DNA of 64,000 nt, taken from assembly GCA_024227995.1 (NCBI GenBank), contig CP100465.1:248001-312000 (forward strand), given 5' to 3'. Of this stretch, positions 48,879 through 56,915 are shown piece by piece (position 1 is the stretch's first letter; the number at the start of each line of letters is the position of its first letter). The notes under the pieces are model-generated. The model searched no databases and was not told where the DNA came from. It worked only from the letters and a program-made list of their open reading frames with translations. A program made the position numbers and the translations under genes. The DNA is from Halomicrococcus gelatinilyticus (GTDB lineage Archaea; Halobacteriota; Halobacteria; Halobacteriales; Haladaptataceae).

Positions 48879-49669
48879 TGTTCGCGCCGCGCGTCGCCCT
48901 GGCCAGCCTGAGCGGCGAGTCGGACGCAGACTGGGCGCGGGCGGCGAGCGACCTCGTCGGCGCGGCGTTCCTCGGCGGCCTCGCGCTGGACGCCCCGACC
49001 CGCGACGCGGCTCGACGCATGGTCGACGACCGCGACCGCGAGGAGTTCCTGCCCGACGACCCGGTCGCGTTCGTCGACAGCCAGCTTTCGGCGCTCGACG
49101 ATGCCCCGCTGCGGGCGGGCGTGAACGTCCGCGCGGCGTCACCCGACCCCGTCCGGGAGGTCGCCGCGGTCTGTCGCGACCACGACGCCATCCTGGAGGT
49201 CAACGCCCACTGCCGGCAGACGGAGATGTGCGACGCGGGCGCGGGACAGTCCCTGCTCCGCGACCCGGACCGCCTCTGCGAGCAGGTCGCGGCGGCCGCC
49301 GCCGCTGGGGCGACGACGAGCGTGAAGGTCCGCACCGAGGTCGACGGCGTCGACCTCCCGGAACTCGCCCGGGCGCTCGCGGCGGCGGGCGCGGACGCGG
49401 TCCACGTCGACGCGATGGACTCGGAGGGCGTCGTCGCCGCGGTCGTCGACGCCGCCGACTGCTTCGTCGTCGCGAACAACGGCGTCCGGGACGCCGCGAC
49501 CGTCCGCGAGTACCTCGCGAACGGCGCGGACGCGGTGAGTGTGGGCCGGCCGAGCGACGACCCGGCGGTGCTCGCGCGGGTCGCCAGCGCGACGAGCGAG
49601 TGGTTCCACGGTCGCGAGGGGGCGGAGAGCGAGGACCGTTCCCTGGAGACGGCGGGTGATGCGACGTGA
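48878..49669 (+). CDS. Dihydrouridine-synthase-like flavoprotein
   Basis: A 263-residue TIM-barrel protein related to the DUS/dihydroorotate dehydrogenase group. The segment ILEVNAHCRQTEMCDAGAGQ followed by SLLRDPDRLCEQV replaces the NxGCPxxK region of tRNA-dihydrouridine synthase. VKVRTEVDGVDLPELARAL, VDAMDSEG and FVVANNGVRDAATVREYLAN fit the FMN barrel. The catalytic Cys position differs from bacterial Dus, and only one domain is present, so the substrate may not be tRNA. It overlaps cofD by one base and the next gene by four. Confidence 0.72.
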   Translation: MFAPRVALASLSGESDADWARAASDLVGAAFLGGLALDAPTRDAARRMVDDRDREEFLPDDPVAFVDSQLSALDDAPLRAGVNVRAASPDPVREVAAVCRDHDAILEVNAHCRQTEMCDAGAGQSLLRDPDRLCEQVAAAAAAGATTSVKVRTEVDGVDLPELARALAAAGADAVHVDAMDSEGVVAAVVDAADCFVVANNGVRDAATVREYLANGADAVSVGRPSDDPAVLARVASATSEWFHGREGAESEDRSLETAGDAT

Positions 49670-50499
49670 CGCCGGCGGAGAACGCCCAGCTGGCGCTGCT
49701 GCTGGAGGTCGCGGGGACGCCCAAACCAGGGAACGTCGACCGCGAGCGCGACCTGCCGGATCTCCGCTTCGAGCACTTCCTCGCCGGCGCGGTCGGCGCG
49801 GGAGCGGGACTTCGCGCGGCGGAGGCAGGCGCGCCGGTCGGCGAGGCGTTCGAGCGCGCGGTCGAAGGCATGAGCCAGCAGGAGGGCGACAACACGCAGT
49901 TCGGCTCGCTGTTGCTGCTCGTCCCGCTCGTCCGCGCGGCGAGCGAGGGCGAACTGACGCCCGAGCGCGCGTCGGCGGTGGTGGAGTCGACGACGGTCGC
50001 GGACGCCGCGGACTTTTACCGCGCGTTCGAACACGTCGACGTGCTGGTCGACGACCCGCCCGAGGACGTTCCGGACCTGGACGTCCGCCGGGGTGCCGAC
50101 GCCGTCCCGGCGGTGGAGGAGCGCGGCGTCACCCTGTACGACGTGATGGCAGTCTCGGCGGACGAGGACGGCGTCGCGCGCGAGTGGACCGGCAGGTTCG
50201 CCCGCACCTTCGACGCCGCCGAGCGTCTCGGGAAACTGACTGGACCGACCTCGGACCGCGCCGCGCAGGTGTTCCTGGAACTGCTAGCCGAGGAGCCGGA
50301 CACCCTCGTCGCGACGGCACACGACCGGGAGACGGCCGAACGGGTGCGCGAACGCGCCAGGGCCACGCTCGACGGCCAGGAGGACCCGACAGCGCTCGCC
50401 GACGAACTGGTCGAGCGCGGCGTCAACCCGGGGACGACCGCAGACGTCGTGGCGGCCGGGCTCTTCGTCGCGCTGGAGCGCGGGGAGGTGTCCGTGTGA
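49666..50499 (+). CDS. CitG-like triphosphoribosyl-dephospho-CoA synthase family protein
   Basis: A 277-residue protein starting with GTG in a GTGA overlap (MTPAENAQLALLLEVAGTPK). The family pattern LEVAGTPKPGNVDRERDLPD, then HFLAGAVGAGAG and a QQEGDNTQFGSLLLLVPL block is that of CitG/MdcB proteins, which condense ATP with dephospho-CoA to build a prosthetic group. No citrate lyase or malonate decarboxylase gene is near, so the classical role is unlikely. Related archaeal proteins without that context have no established function. Confidence 0.8.
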   Translation: MTPAENAQLALLLEVAGTPKPGNVDRERDLPDLRFEHFLAGAVGAGAGLRAAEAGAPVGEAFERAVEGMSQQEGDNTQFGSLLLLVPLVRAASEGELTPERASAVVESTTVADAADFYRAFEHVDVLVDDPPEDVPDLDVRRGADAVPAVEERGVTLYDVMAVSADEDGVAREWTGRFARTFDAAERLGKLTGPTSDRAAQVFLELLAEEPDTLVATAHDRETAERVRERARATLDGQEDPTALADELVERGVNPGTTADVVAAGLFVALERGEVSV

Positions 50500-51074
50500 C
50501 TCGTCCAGAATGGCCCGTCGAACTGACGGGGGTCACCGAGTCGGTCGTGACGACGCTCGGCCCGAACGGGCTGTGGAACGTCGCGGCGCTGGGCCTGCAC
50601 GCCGGGGACCCGGTGACGGCGACGACATTCGGCAACACCCGGACGCGCCGGAACTTCTACCGGCAGGGCGAGGGGTACGTTCTGTTCACGCGCGACCCCG
50701 TCCTGTTCGTCGACGCGACGCTGGCCATCAGGGAAGAGGACGACCCGGTGCTCGACGCGGCGGACGCGTGGGTCGAGGTGACGGTCGAACAGGTCGACGT
50801 CGACGAATCCGGCGGCACGCGCCTGGAGACGTGGGAACTGACGCCCGTCGACGCCAGCGTCGAGCGCGAGACCGTGCCGACGATAGACCGGGGGGTCGCG
50901 GCGGTCGTCGAGGCGACCGTCGCCGCCTCGCGACTGCACGTCGACACCTACGACGCCGCGGAGTTGCGCTCGCGGCTGTCGTACTTCGAGGAGGTCGCCC
51001 GGACGTGCGGCGGACCGCGCGTTCACGAGGCGTTCGACAGGCTCCGTGACCTTGTGGACGAAGGCGACAGGTAG
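50496..51074 (+). CDS. DUF447 family flavin-binding-like protein
   Basis: A 192-residue protein starting with GTG in a GTGA overlap with the CitG-like gene. It has two split-barrel-like halves: TESVVTTLGPNGLWNVAALG, TATTFGNTRTRRNFYRQGE and a C-terminal RGVAAVVEATVAASRLHVDT. Archaeal relatives (DUF447) have an FMN-binding split-barrel fold. Last gene of the operon; a GC hairpin follows at 51085-51097. Function unknown. Confidence 0.8.
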   Translation: MTRPEWPVELTGVTESVVTTLGPNGLWNVAALGLHAGDPVTATTFGNTRTRRNFYRQGEGYVLFTRDPVLFVDATLAIREEDDPVLDAADAWVEVTVEQVDVDESGGTRLETWELTPVDASVERETVPTIDRGVAAVVEATVAASRLHVDTYDAAELRSRLSYFEEVARTCGGPRVHEAFDRLRDLVDEGDR

Positions 51075-51084
51075 CGCCCCCGAG

Positions 51085-51097
51085 CCCCGTTTCGGGG
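51085..51097 (+). terminator. GC hairpin after the cofD operon
   Basis: Arms CCCCG and CGGGG around TTT, eleven bases after the last stop codon of the operon. There is no clear T-run after it, so termination here is only possible. Confidence 0.3.
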
Positions 51098-51185
51098 GGA
51101 AGACGACTGCGGTGGAGAGGTCGGTCCCACCATCGCCAGCGTCTCGCGGTCTGCCGCGAAGTTGCACGGCGAGGCCGAACGAATG

Positions 51186-51194
51186 CATTTAAGG
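51186..51194 (+). promoter_or_regulatory. TATA-like box for rps17e
   Basis: CATTTAAGG, 24-32 bases before the S17e ATG at 51218. Confidence 0.55.
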
Positions 51195-51217
51195 GTGCCA
51201 GCCAGCAACGGACCAGT

Positions 51218-51391
51218 ATGGCAATCAAACCGGACTACGTCAAGAAGACCGGGAACATCCTCCTGGAACGATACCCGGAAGCGTTCACGACCGACTTCGA
51301 ACAGAACAAAGAGAGCGTCCAGAAGCTCACCAGCATCGACTCCAAGGGCGTCCGCAACCGCATCGCCGGGTACGTCACCCGCAAGAAGTAA
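51218..51391 (+). CDS. rps17e: 30S ribosomal protein S17e
   Basis: A 57-residue protein, MAIKPDYVKKTGNILLERYP to RNRIAGYVTRKK. Its conserved start (KPDYVKKTGNILLERYP) and the DFEQNKESVQKLTSIDSKGVR block identify archaeal S17e, a small-subunit protein shared with eukaryotes and absent from bacteria. The length is normal for haloarchaea. It has a strong TATA-like promoter at 51186-51194 and is a single-gene unit. Confidence 0.95.
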   Translation: MAIKPDYVKKTGNILLERYPEAFTTDFEQNKESVQKLTSIDSKGVRNRIAGYVTRKK

Positions 51392-51464
51392 CGGTTCGCT
51401 ATACTGCGGCAGATTCTGAGTCCGTCGAAAGCTACTTGCACGGAGCCTCGTTACTCGTTGGCAC

Positions 51465-52499
51465 ATGAGTGTACGAGTCGGAATCCTGGGTGGGACGGGG
51501 GCCGTCGGCCAGCGCTTCATCCAACTCCTCGACGGACATCCCGAATTCGAACTTGCTGCGATAACCGCGAGCGACGACAGCGCGGGGACGCCGTACCGCG
51601 ACGCGGCCAAGTGGCGCGTCGATTCGCCGATACCGGACGACGTCGGCGACATCACGGTCCGTGCGACCGAACCGGACGCGGTACCGGACGACGTCGACCT
51701 CCTCTTCTCCTCGCTGCCCTCCGGCGTGGCCGCCGAGGTCGAACCGGACTTCGCCGAGGCGGGCTACGTCATCTCGTCGAACTCCTCGAACGCGCGGATG
51801 GCCGATGACGTCCCGCTCGTCATCCCGGAGGTGAATCCGGAGCACCTCGACGTGCTGGACGTCCAGCGCGACGAGCGTGGCTGGGACGGCGCGCTGGTAA
51901 AGAACCCGAACTGCTCGACCATCGCCATGGTCCCGACGCTCGCCACGCTCGACCGCTTCGGCCTGGACCGCGTCCACGTCGCGACCCTCCAGGCCGTCTC
52001 CGGCGCTGGCTACTCCGGCGTCACGTCGATGGAGATCATCGACAACGTCGTCCCGCACATCGGCGGCGAGGAGTCGAAGATGGAGACCGAGAGCAAGAAG
52101 CTCCTCGGCAGCTTCGACGGCGCGGAGATCTCGCTCCACGACGTCGACGTGTCGGCGTCCTGTAACCGCGTGCCGACCCTCGACGGCCATCTGGAGAACG
52201 TCTGGGCGGAGACCGAGGAGGACATCGAACCCGAGGACGCCGAGGACGCCTTCCGCGACGCACCGACGCTCGACCTCCCGAGCGCCCCGGATTCGCTCAT
52301 CGAGGTGTTCGACGACCCCTCGCGTCCCCAGCCGCGTCTCGACCGGACGCTCGGCGGCGGGATGCAGGTCGCGGCCGGCGGCGTCCAGTCGACGCCGTCC
52401 GGCGTCCAGTACAACTGCCTCGCGCACAACACCATCCGCGGCGCCGCGGGTGCGAGCCTGCTGAACGGCGAACTGCTCGCCGACCGCGGCTGGCTCTAA
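51465..52499 (+). CDS. asd: Aspartate-semialdehyde dehydrogenase
   Basis: A 344-residue NADP-dependent enzyme that reduces aspartyl phosphate to the semialdehyde on the way to lysine, threonine and methionine. Visible: Rossmann motif VGILGGTGAVGQRFIQLL, SSLPSGVAAEVEPDFAEAG, the catalytic Cys in VKNPNCSTIAMV, LQAVSGAGYSG and GGEESKME. It fits the archaeal/fungal-type ASADH in length and motifs. It converges on the SDR gene with one base between them. Confidence 0.95.
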   Translation: MSVRVGILGGTGAVGQRFIQLLDGHPEFELAAITASDDSAGTPYRDAAKWRVDSPIPDDVGDITVRATEPDAVPDDVDLLFSSLPSGVAAEVEPDFAEAGYVISSNSSNARMADDVPLVIPEVNPEHLDVLDVQRDERGWDGALVKNPNCSTIAMVPTLATLDRFGLDRVHVATLQAVSGAGYSGVTSMEIIDNVVPHIGGEESKMETESKKLLGSFDGAEISLHDVDVSASCNRVPTLDGHLENVWAETEEDIEPEDAEDAFRDAPTLDLPSAPDSLIEVFDDPSRPQPRLDRTLGGGMQVAAGGVQSTPSGVQYNCLAHNTIRGAAGASLLNGELLADRGWL

Positions 52500-52500
52500 C

Positions 52501-53277
52501 TCAGACGTCCGGCGACTCCAGGACGTCGGGAACGCCGGCCGCCGCCACCGTCTCGCCGACGAGGTACGACGCGGCGGGGCTGGCGAGGAACTGCACGACG
52601 TCGGCGATCTCCTCGCTCGTGCCGACCCGCCGCTCGACGTCCTCACGCGCTATCTCGTCCGCCGAGATTCCCATCTGCGCTTCGAGGCCCGGCGTCGCCA
52701 CGAACCCGGGCGCGACGCAGTTCACCCGCACGCCGTCGCCCGCCCACTCGTAGGCGAGCGACCGCGTGAGGTTGACGACGCCCGCCTTCGCCGCGCCGTA
52801 GTGACTCATGTACGGTGCGCCCTGTTGGCCGGCGACGCTAGCGACGTTGACGACCGACCCGCCGCCGTCCTTCAGGTGCTCGCCCGCCGCCTGGGTGCAG
52901 TGGTACGTTCCGGTGAGGTTGATCTCAAGCACCCGCTGCCAGCCGTTCGGGCTGATGTCGTCGAACCCGGCCATGAAGCTCGCGCCGGCGTTGTTGACGA
53001 GCACGTCCACGCCGCCGAACTCCTCAACCGTTGCCGCGACGAGCGCCACGACGGCGTCGCGGTCGGTCACGTCGCACTCGACCGCGAGCGCGCTCCCCGG
53101 GCGGTCGCTCTCGGCGATGCCCTCCGCGACCGGGTCGACGTTCTCCTGCTCGCGCGAGCAGACCACCACGTCCGCGCCGTCGGCGGCGAACTGCTCGGCG
53201 ACGACGCGACCGATGCCACTCGATGCCCCGGTGACGATGGCCGTCGCGCCCTCCACGGAGAAGCGGTCACCCGTCAC
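52501..53277 (-). CDS. Short-chain dehydrogenase/reductase
   Basis: A 258-residue classical SDR. GASSGIGRVVAEQFA binds the cofactor, DVLVNNAGASF carries the Asn, the catalytic Ser is in VVNVASVAGQQGA, and Tyr-x-x-x-Lys is in MSHYGAAKAGVVN. AVECDVTDRD contains the Asp that usually sets NAD over NADP preference together with the loop after beta-2 (VCSREQEN). A 3-oxoacyl-reductase or sugar/alcohol dehydrogenase role is possible; no pathway partner is adjacent. Confidence 0.9.
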   Translation of the reverse strand: MTGDRFSVEGATAIVTGASSGIGRVVAEQFAADGADVVVCSREQENVDPVAEGIAESDRPGSALAVECDVTDRDAVVALVAATVEEFGGVDVLVNNAGASFMAGFDDISPNGWQRVLEINLTGTYHCTQAAGEHLKDGGGSVVNVASVAGQQGAPYMSHYGAAKAGVVNLTRSLAYEWAGDGVRVNCVAPGFVATPGLEAQMGISADEIAREDVERRVGTSEEIADVVQFLASPAASYLVGETVAAAGVPDVLESPDV

Positions 53278-53462
53278 GCCGTCTCACCTCGCTGTAGTCG
53301 TTCGAACATAGTTACCGATTCACGCGACGGGGCAAAAATCCTGCCCGCGCCCCGGGACGACGCACGACGGGCGACCAGTGCATCGTCGCTCACGTAACCG
53401 CGCCGTAACCAGATACAGTTTCGCAACAGCGCCCGAGTGCCGAATCAGGGTTACTCAGTAAA

Positions 53463-53471
53463 CCTATAACG
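53463..53471 (+). promoter_or_regulatory. TATA-like box for the MOT1-like gene
   Basis: CCTATAACG, 22-30 bases before the ATG at 53493. A GGTGGGGG stretch just before the start could also serve as a weak Shine-Dalgarno. Confidence 0.45.
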
Positions 53472-53492
53472 GTTGCGTCCATTGGTGGGGGT

Positions 53493-54572
53493 ATGGCTGT
53501 GGAGGTCTGGAACGGCGAGGAGCGACGGGTCGTCGTCTCCGTCGGCGAGGTGACGGGTGCCGTCGGCGACTCGGTGACCGTCCTGCCGGTGGTCGTGGCA
53601 GTCGCCGCTCTCACGGACCTCCACCTTCCCGTGCTCCTGCTGGGATTCGCGGTCTTCCAGTTCGTCTGGGGGTTCCGCTACGGCGTGCCGGTCTCGGTGG
53701 AACCGATGAAGGCGCTCGCCGGACTCGTGATCGCCGGCGCGCTGTCCGCCCCCGAACTCATGTCGGCCGGCCTGCTGGCGGGTGGCGTCCTGCTCGCGCT
53801 CGGCTCGGTGGGGGCCGTCGGGCGGCTGGCGGACGTCGTCGGCGAACCCGTCGTCCGCGGCGTCCAGTTGAGCGTCGCGCTCGTGCTCGCGAGAACGGGG
53901 CTCGGCCTGGGCGTCGCGGCGCCGGCGACGGCCACGCTGGCGGTGGGCGTCGCCGCGGTCGCCGTCGCGCTGGGGTATCGTCGCGCCAGCGCGCTGGCGG
54001 TGCTCGCGGTCGGCGTCGTCCTCGCGGGGCTCGACGTCGGCGTGCCGACAGCTGGTCTCCCCGCGCTCGCGCCCGGCGTCGGGTTCGCGTTCACGACCGA
54101 CGGACTCGCCGCCACCGCCGGCCAGCTCGCGATGACGGTCGGGAACGCCGCCGTCGCCACCTCGCTGCTCCTCTCGGACCTCTACGACGCCGACGTCTCC
54201 CCCGACGAACTCGCGACGAGCATGGGCGCGATGAACCTCCTCGCCGTCCCGTTCGGCGCGATGCCGATGTGCCACGGCAGCGGCGGCGTCGCCGGGAAGT
54301 ACGCTTTCGGCGCTCGCAGCGCCGGCGCCAACCTCGTCCTCGGCGTCCTGTACGCCACGGCTGCGCTGTTCGCGGCCGACCTCGTCGCCGCCTTCCCGCT
54401 CGCCGTGCTCGGCGTCGTCCTCGCGCTGGTCGCTGTCGAACTCGGGAAGGCGGGACTGGCCACCGAGCGCCGCTGGCTCGCCGTCGGCGTCGGCGTGCTC
54501 GGGCTCCTGACCAACGTCGGCGTCGCGTTCGTCGTCGGCGTCGGAGTCGACCGGTTGCGGAACAAAGTATAA
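53493..54572 (+). CDS. MOT1-like sulfate/molybdate transporter
   Basis: A 359-residue membrane protein with about ten helices. The two signature motifs of the MOT1 family (a branch related to SulP) are present: FGFRYG-like GVPVSVEPMKALAGLVIAG, and FGAMPMCHGSGGVAGKYAFG. In plants and fungi the family imports molybdate; in archaea it is annotated as a putative sulfate/molybdate carrier. The substrate here is not fixed by context. The next gene's TATA-like box overlaps the stop codon. Confidence 0.88.
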   Translation: MAVEVWNGEERRVVVSVGEVTGAVGDSVTVLPVVVAVAALTDLHLPVLLLGFAVFQFVWGFRYGVPVSVEPMKALAGLVIAGALSAPELMSAGLLAGGVLLALGSVGAVGRLADVVGEPVVRGVQLSVALVLARTGLGLGVAAPATATLAVGVAAVAVALGYRRASALAVLAVGVVLAGLDVGVPTAGLPALAPGVGFAFTTDGLAATAGQLAMTVGNAAVATSLLLSDLYDADVSPDELATSMGAMNLLAVPFGAMPMCHGSGGVAGKYAFGARSAGANLVLGVLYATAALFAADLVAAFPLAVLGVVLALVAVELGKAGLATERRWLAVGVGVLGLLTNVGVAFVVGVGVDRLRNKV

Positions 54573-54573
54573 C
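54565..54573 (+). promoter_or_regulatory. TATA-like box overlapping the MOT1 stop codon
   Basis: AAGTATAAC, 25-33 bases before the ATG at 54598; the bases TAA within it are the stop codon of the upstream gene. Confidence 0.5.
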
Positions 54574-54597
54574 TCGACTGGGACGTTCACGGCCGAC

Positions 54598-55785
54598 ATG
54601 GACGAACCATCCGAACCGTACGGTCCGGACCGCCAGAACGAGGTGTACGCGGCCGGGATGCTCGCCGACCAGACGCCCGACCTTCCCGCATCGCCGGAGG
54701 CGCTCGCCGAACTCGCCGAGGAGAAACTGTCCGAGGAGGCGCACGCCTACCTCGCCGGGAGCGCCGGCAAGGAGGACACCGCCCGCGAGAACCGGCGCGC
54801 GTTCGACCGCTGGCGCATCGTTCCCCGGACGCTCCGCGACGTCGACGAGCGCGACCTCTCGGTCCAGCTGTTCGACCAGGAGCTTCCCGTCCCCGTCCTG
54901 CTCGCACCCATCGGCGTCCAGTCCATCCTCCACGAGGAGGGCGAACTGGCGTCGGCGCGCGCCGCCGCCGACCTCGGCGTCCCGTTCGTGTCGAGCTCCG
55001 CGGCGTCCGAGACGATGGAGGACGTCGCGGACGAACTCGGCGACGCGACGGGCTGGTTCCAACTCTACTGGAGCACCGACCGCGAGGTGACCGCGAGCTT
55101 CCTCCGGCGCGCGGAGGAAGCGGGCTACGAGGCCGTCGTCGTCACCGTCGACACGCCGATGATGGGCTGGCGCGAGCGCGACGTCGAGAACGCCTACCTC
55201 CCGTTCCTCGACCAGGAGGGCGTGGCGAACTACTTCGCCGACCCCGCGTTCCGCGACTCGCTCGACGCGCCGCCCGAGGAGGACCCGAACGCCGCCGTCT
55301 GGCAGTTCACGGAGATATTCGGCGACCCGTCGCTCACCTGGGACGACCTCGACTGGCTCCGCGAGCAGACCGACCTCCCCATCGTGCTGAAGGGCGTCCT
55401 CCACCCCGACGACGCACGCGAGGCGCTCGACCGCGGCGTGGACGGCGTCGTCGTCTCGAACCACGGCGGTCGCCAGGTCGACGGCGCAATCGGAGCGCTG
55501 GCAGCCCTCCCGCGCGTCGTCGACGCGGTCGGCGACCGTGCGCCCGTCCTCTTCGACAGCGGGGTCCGCCGCGGCGCGGACGCGTTCCGGGCCGTCGCGC
55601 TCGGTGCCGACGCCGTCCTCCTCGGCCGCCCGTACGCCTACGGGCTGGCGGTCGACGGCGAGGACGGGGTCCGCGCGGTGCTGAAGAACTTCCTGGCCGA
55701 CCTCGACCTGACGCTCGGCCTGTCGGGGTACGACGCCGTGGCGGACGTCGACCGCGACGCCGTCGTCGACGCCGAGGAACTGTAG
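54598..55785 (+). CDS. FMN-dependent alpha-hydroxy-acid oxidase/dehydrogenase
   Basis: A 395-residue TIM-barrel flavoenzyme related to lactate 2-monooxygenase, lactate oxidase and glycolate oxidase. Motifs: VLLAPIGVQSILHEEGE, a WFQLYWSTDREVT region, AGYEAVVVTVDTPMMGWRE, ADIVLKGV-like LPIVLKGVLHPDDA, and the active-site His/Arg in VVSNHGGRQVDGA. All expected active-site residues are visible. The electron acceptor (oxygen or a chain) cannot be told apart from sequence alone. Confidence 0.88.
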   Translation: MDEPSEPYGPDRQNEVYAAGMLADQTPDLPASPEALAELAEEKLSEEAHAYLAGSAGKEDTARENRRAFDRWRIVPRTLRDVDERDLSVQLFDQELPVPVLLAPIGVQSILHEEGELASARAAADLGVPFVSSSAASETMEDVADELGDATGWFQLYWSTDREVTASFLRRAEEAGYEAVVVTVDTPMMGWRERDVENAYLPFLDQEGVANYFADPAFRDSLDAPPEEDPNAAVWQFTEIFGDPSLTWDDLDWLREQTDLPIVLKGVLHPDDAREALDRGVDGVVVSNHGGRQVDGAIGALAALPRVVDAVGDRAPVLFDSGVRRGADAFRAVALGADAVLLGRPYAYGLAVDGEDGVRAVLKNFLADLDLTLGLSGYDAVADVDRDAVVDAEEL

Positions 55786-55859
55786 GCGACGACCCATCGG
55801 AGCGCTGGCGTCAGAAACAGAGGAAAAGAGTTTGGGAACGTCCGCGCGAACTACAGGTC

Positions 55860-56894
55860 ATGGTCGACGGGGGTGAGCGGGGTCCCCGAGCAGAGCGCAC
55901 CCCGGACGGTGCCGGGGACGAGGGGACCGACGACGGGACGGTTGGTGAGGAGTCACGCGAGTCTCGACCGGGAGCCGTCGTTCGCCCCCTGCTGTTCGTT
56001 CGCCTCTCTCACCGGACGACGCTCCTGCTGGCCGTCGTCCTGGTCCTCGTCGAACTCCTGCTGGTCGGCGTGACGGTGGTCGACCGCCCGGCGCTCGGCG
56101 TGCTCGCCGTTCTCTCTGTGGGGCCCGCGCTCGCCATCGCCGGATACATCTGGCTGTCGGACCCCGAACGGGAGCCGCTTCGCACGCTCGTAACGACCTT
56201 CGTGCTCGGCGTCCTGTTCGCCTCGTTCGCCGGCGTCGTCAATACGCTCGGCGTGCTCGTCCTCTACGGGGACGGCGCGAGCAGGCTCGCACTGGTGCCG
56301 TTCTTCTTCCTCTTCGTCGCCCCCGTCGAGGAGTTCGTCAAGTGGCTGGCCGTCCGCTTCCACGCCTACCGGACGCATTGGTTCGGGTCGACGGTCGACG
56401 GCGTCGTGTACGGCGCGATGGCCGGCCTGGGGTTCGCCACGATCGAGAACCTGTCCTACGTCGTGGGGTCGGTGGCAGTCGCGGGACGGCCGGACGTGTT
56501 CGTCACCGTCGCGGACGTGGCCGTCACCCGCGCCATCGTCGGCCCGAACCACGTCATCTGGGCCGCCATCTCGGGCTACTACCTCGGGCTCGCGGACGTC
56601 GTGCCCGCGAACCGCAGTCGTGTGGCGCTCACGGGCGTCGCGGTGGCAGCGCTGTTCCACGGGTTCTACAACTCGACGGTCGGTCCGGTGACGGACACGC
56701 TCGCGGGCGCGACCGGCGTCGACGGGGTCGTCTGGCTGCTGCTCTACGTGGTGGCGTCTGCGGGCGTCGCGGGGACGTTCCTGATGCGGAAGCTACGTCA
56801 CTCCCGAGCGGTATACGAGGAGACACGGGAGGGCGAGGAGGCGGGAGACGACGGGGCGGCATCCGCGCCGGAGCGCGGCGAGCGGGCGGAGTGA
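55860..56894 (+). CDS. PrsW-like intramembrane protease
   Basis: A 344-residue membrane protein with about nine helices. It carries the PrsW/CAAX-type glutamic protease pattern: VAPVEEFVKWLAVRFH (Glu-Glu), GLGFATIENLSYV, NHVIWAAISGYYLGLADV (His) and ALFHGFYNSTVG (His). The N-terminal 40 residues are charged and cytoplasmic; the C-terminus is an acidic tail. In bacteria PrsW cleaves anti-sigma factors, which archaea lack, so the substrate is unknown. Confidence 0.88.
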   Translation: MVDGGERGPRAERTPDGAGDEGTDDGTVGEESRESRPGAVVRPLLFVRLSHRTTLLLAVVLVLVELLLVGVTVVDRPALGVLAVLSVGPALAIAGYIWLSDPEREPLRTLVTTFVLGVLFASFAGVVNTLGVLVLYGDGASRLALVPFFFLFVAPVEEFVKWLAVRFHAYRTHWFGSTVDGVVYGAMAGLGFATIENLSYVVGSVAVAGRPDVFVTVADVAVTRAIVGPNHVIWAAISGYYLGLADVVPANRSRVALTGVAVAALFHGFYNSTVGPVTDTLAGATGVDGVVWLLLYVVASAGVAGTFLMRKLRHSRAVYEETREGEEAGDDGAASAPERGERAE

Positions 56895-56915
56895 GGACGA
56901 CCGCGGCCGCCGGCG

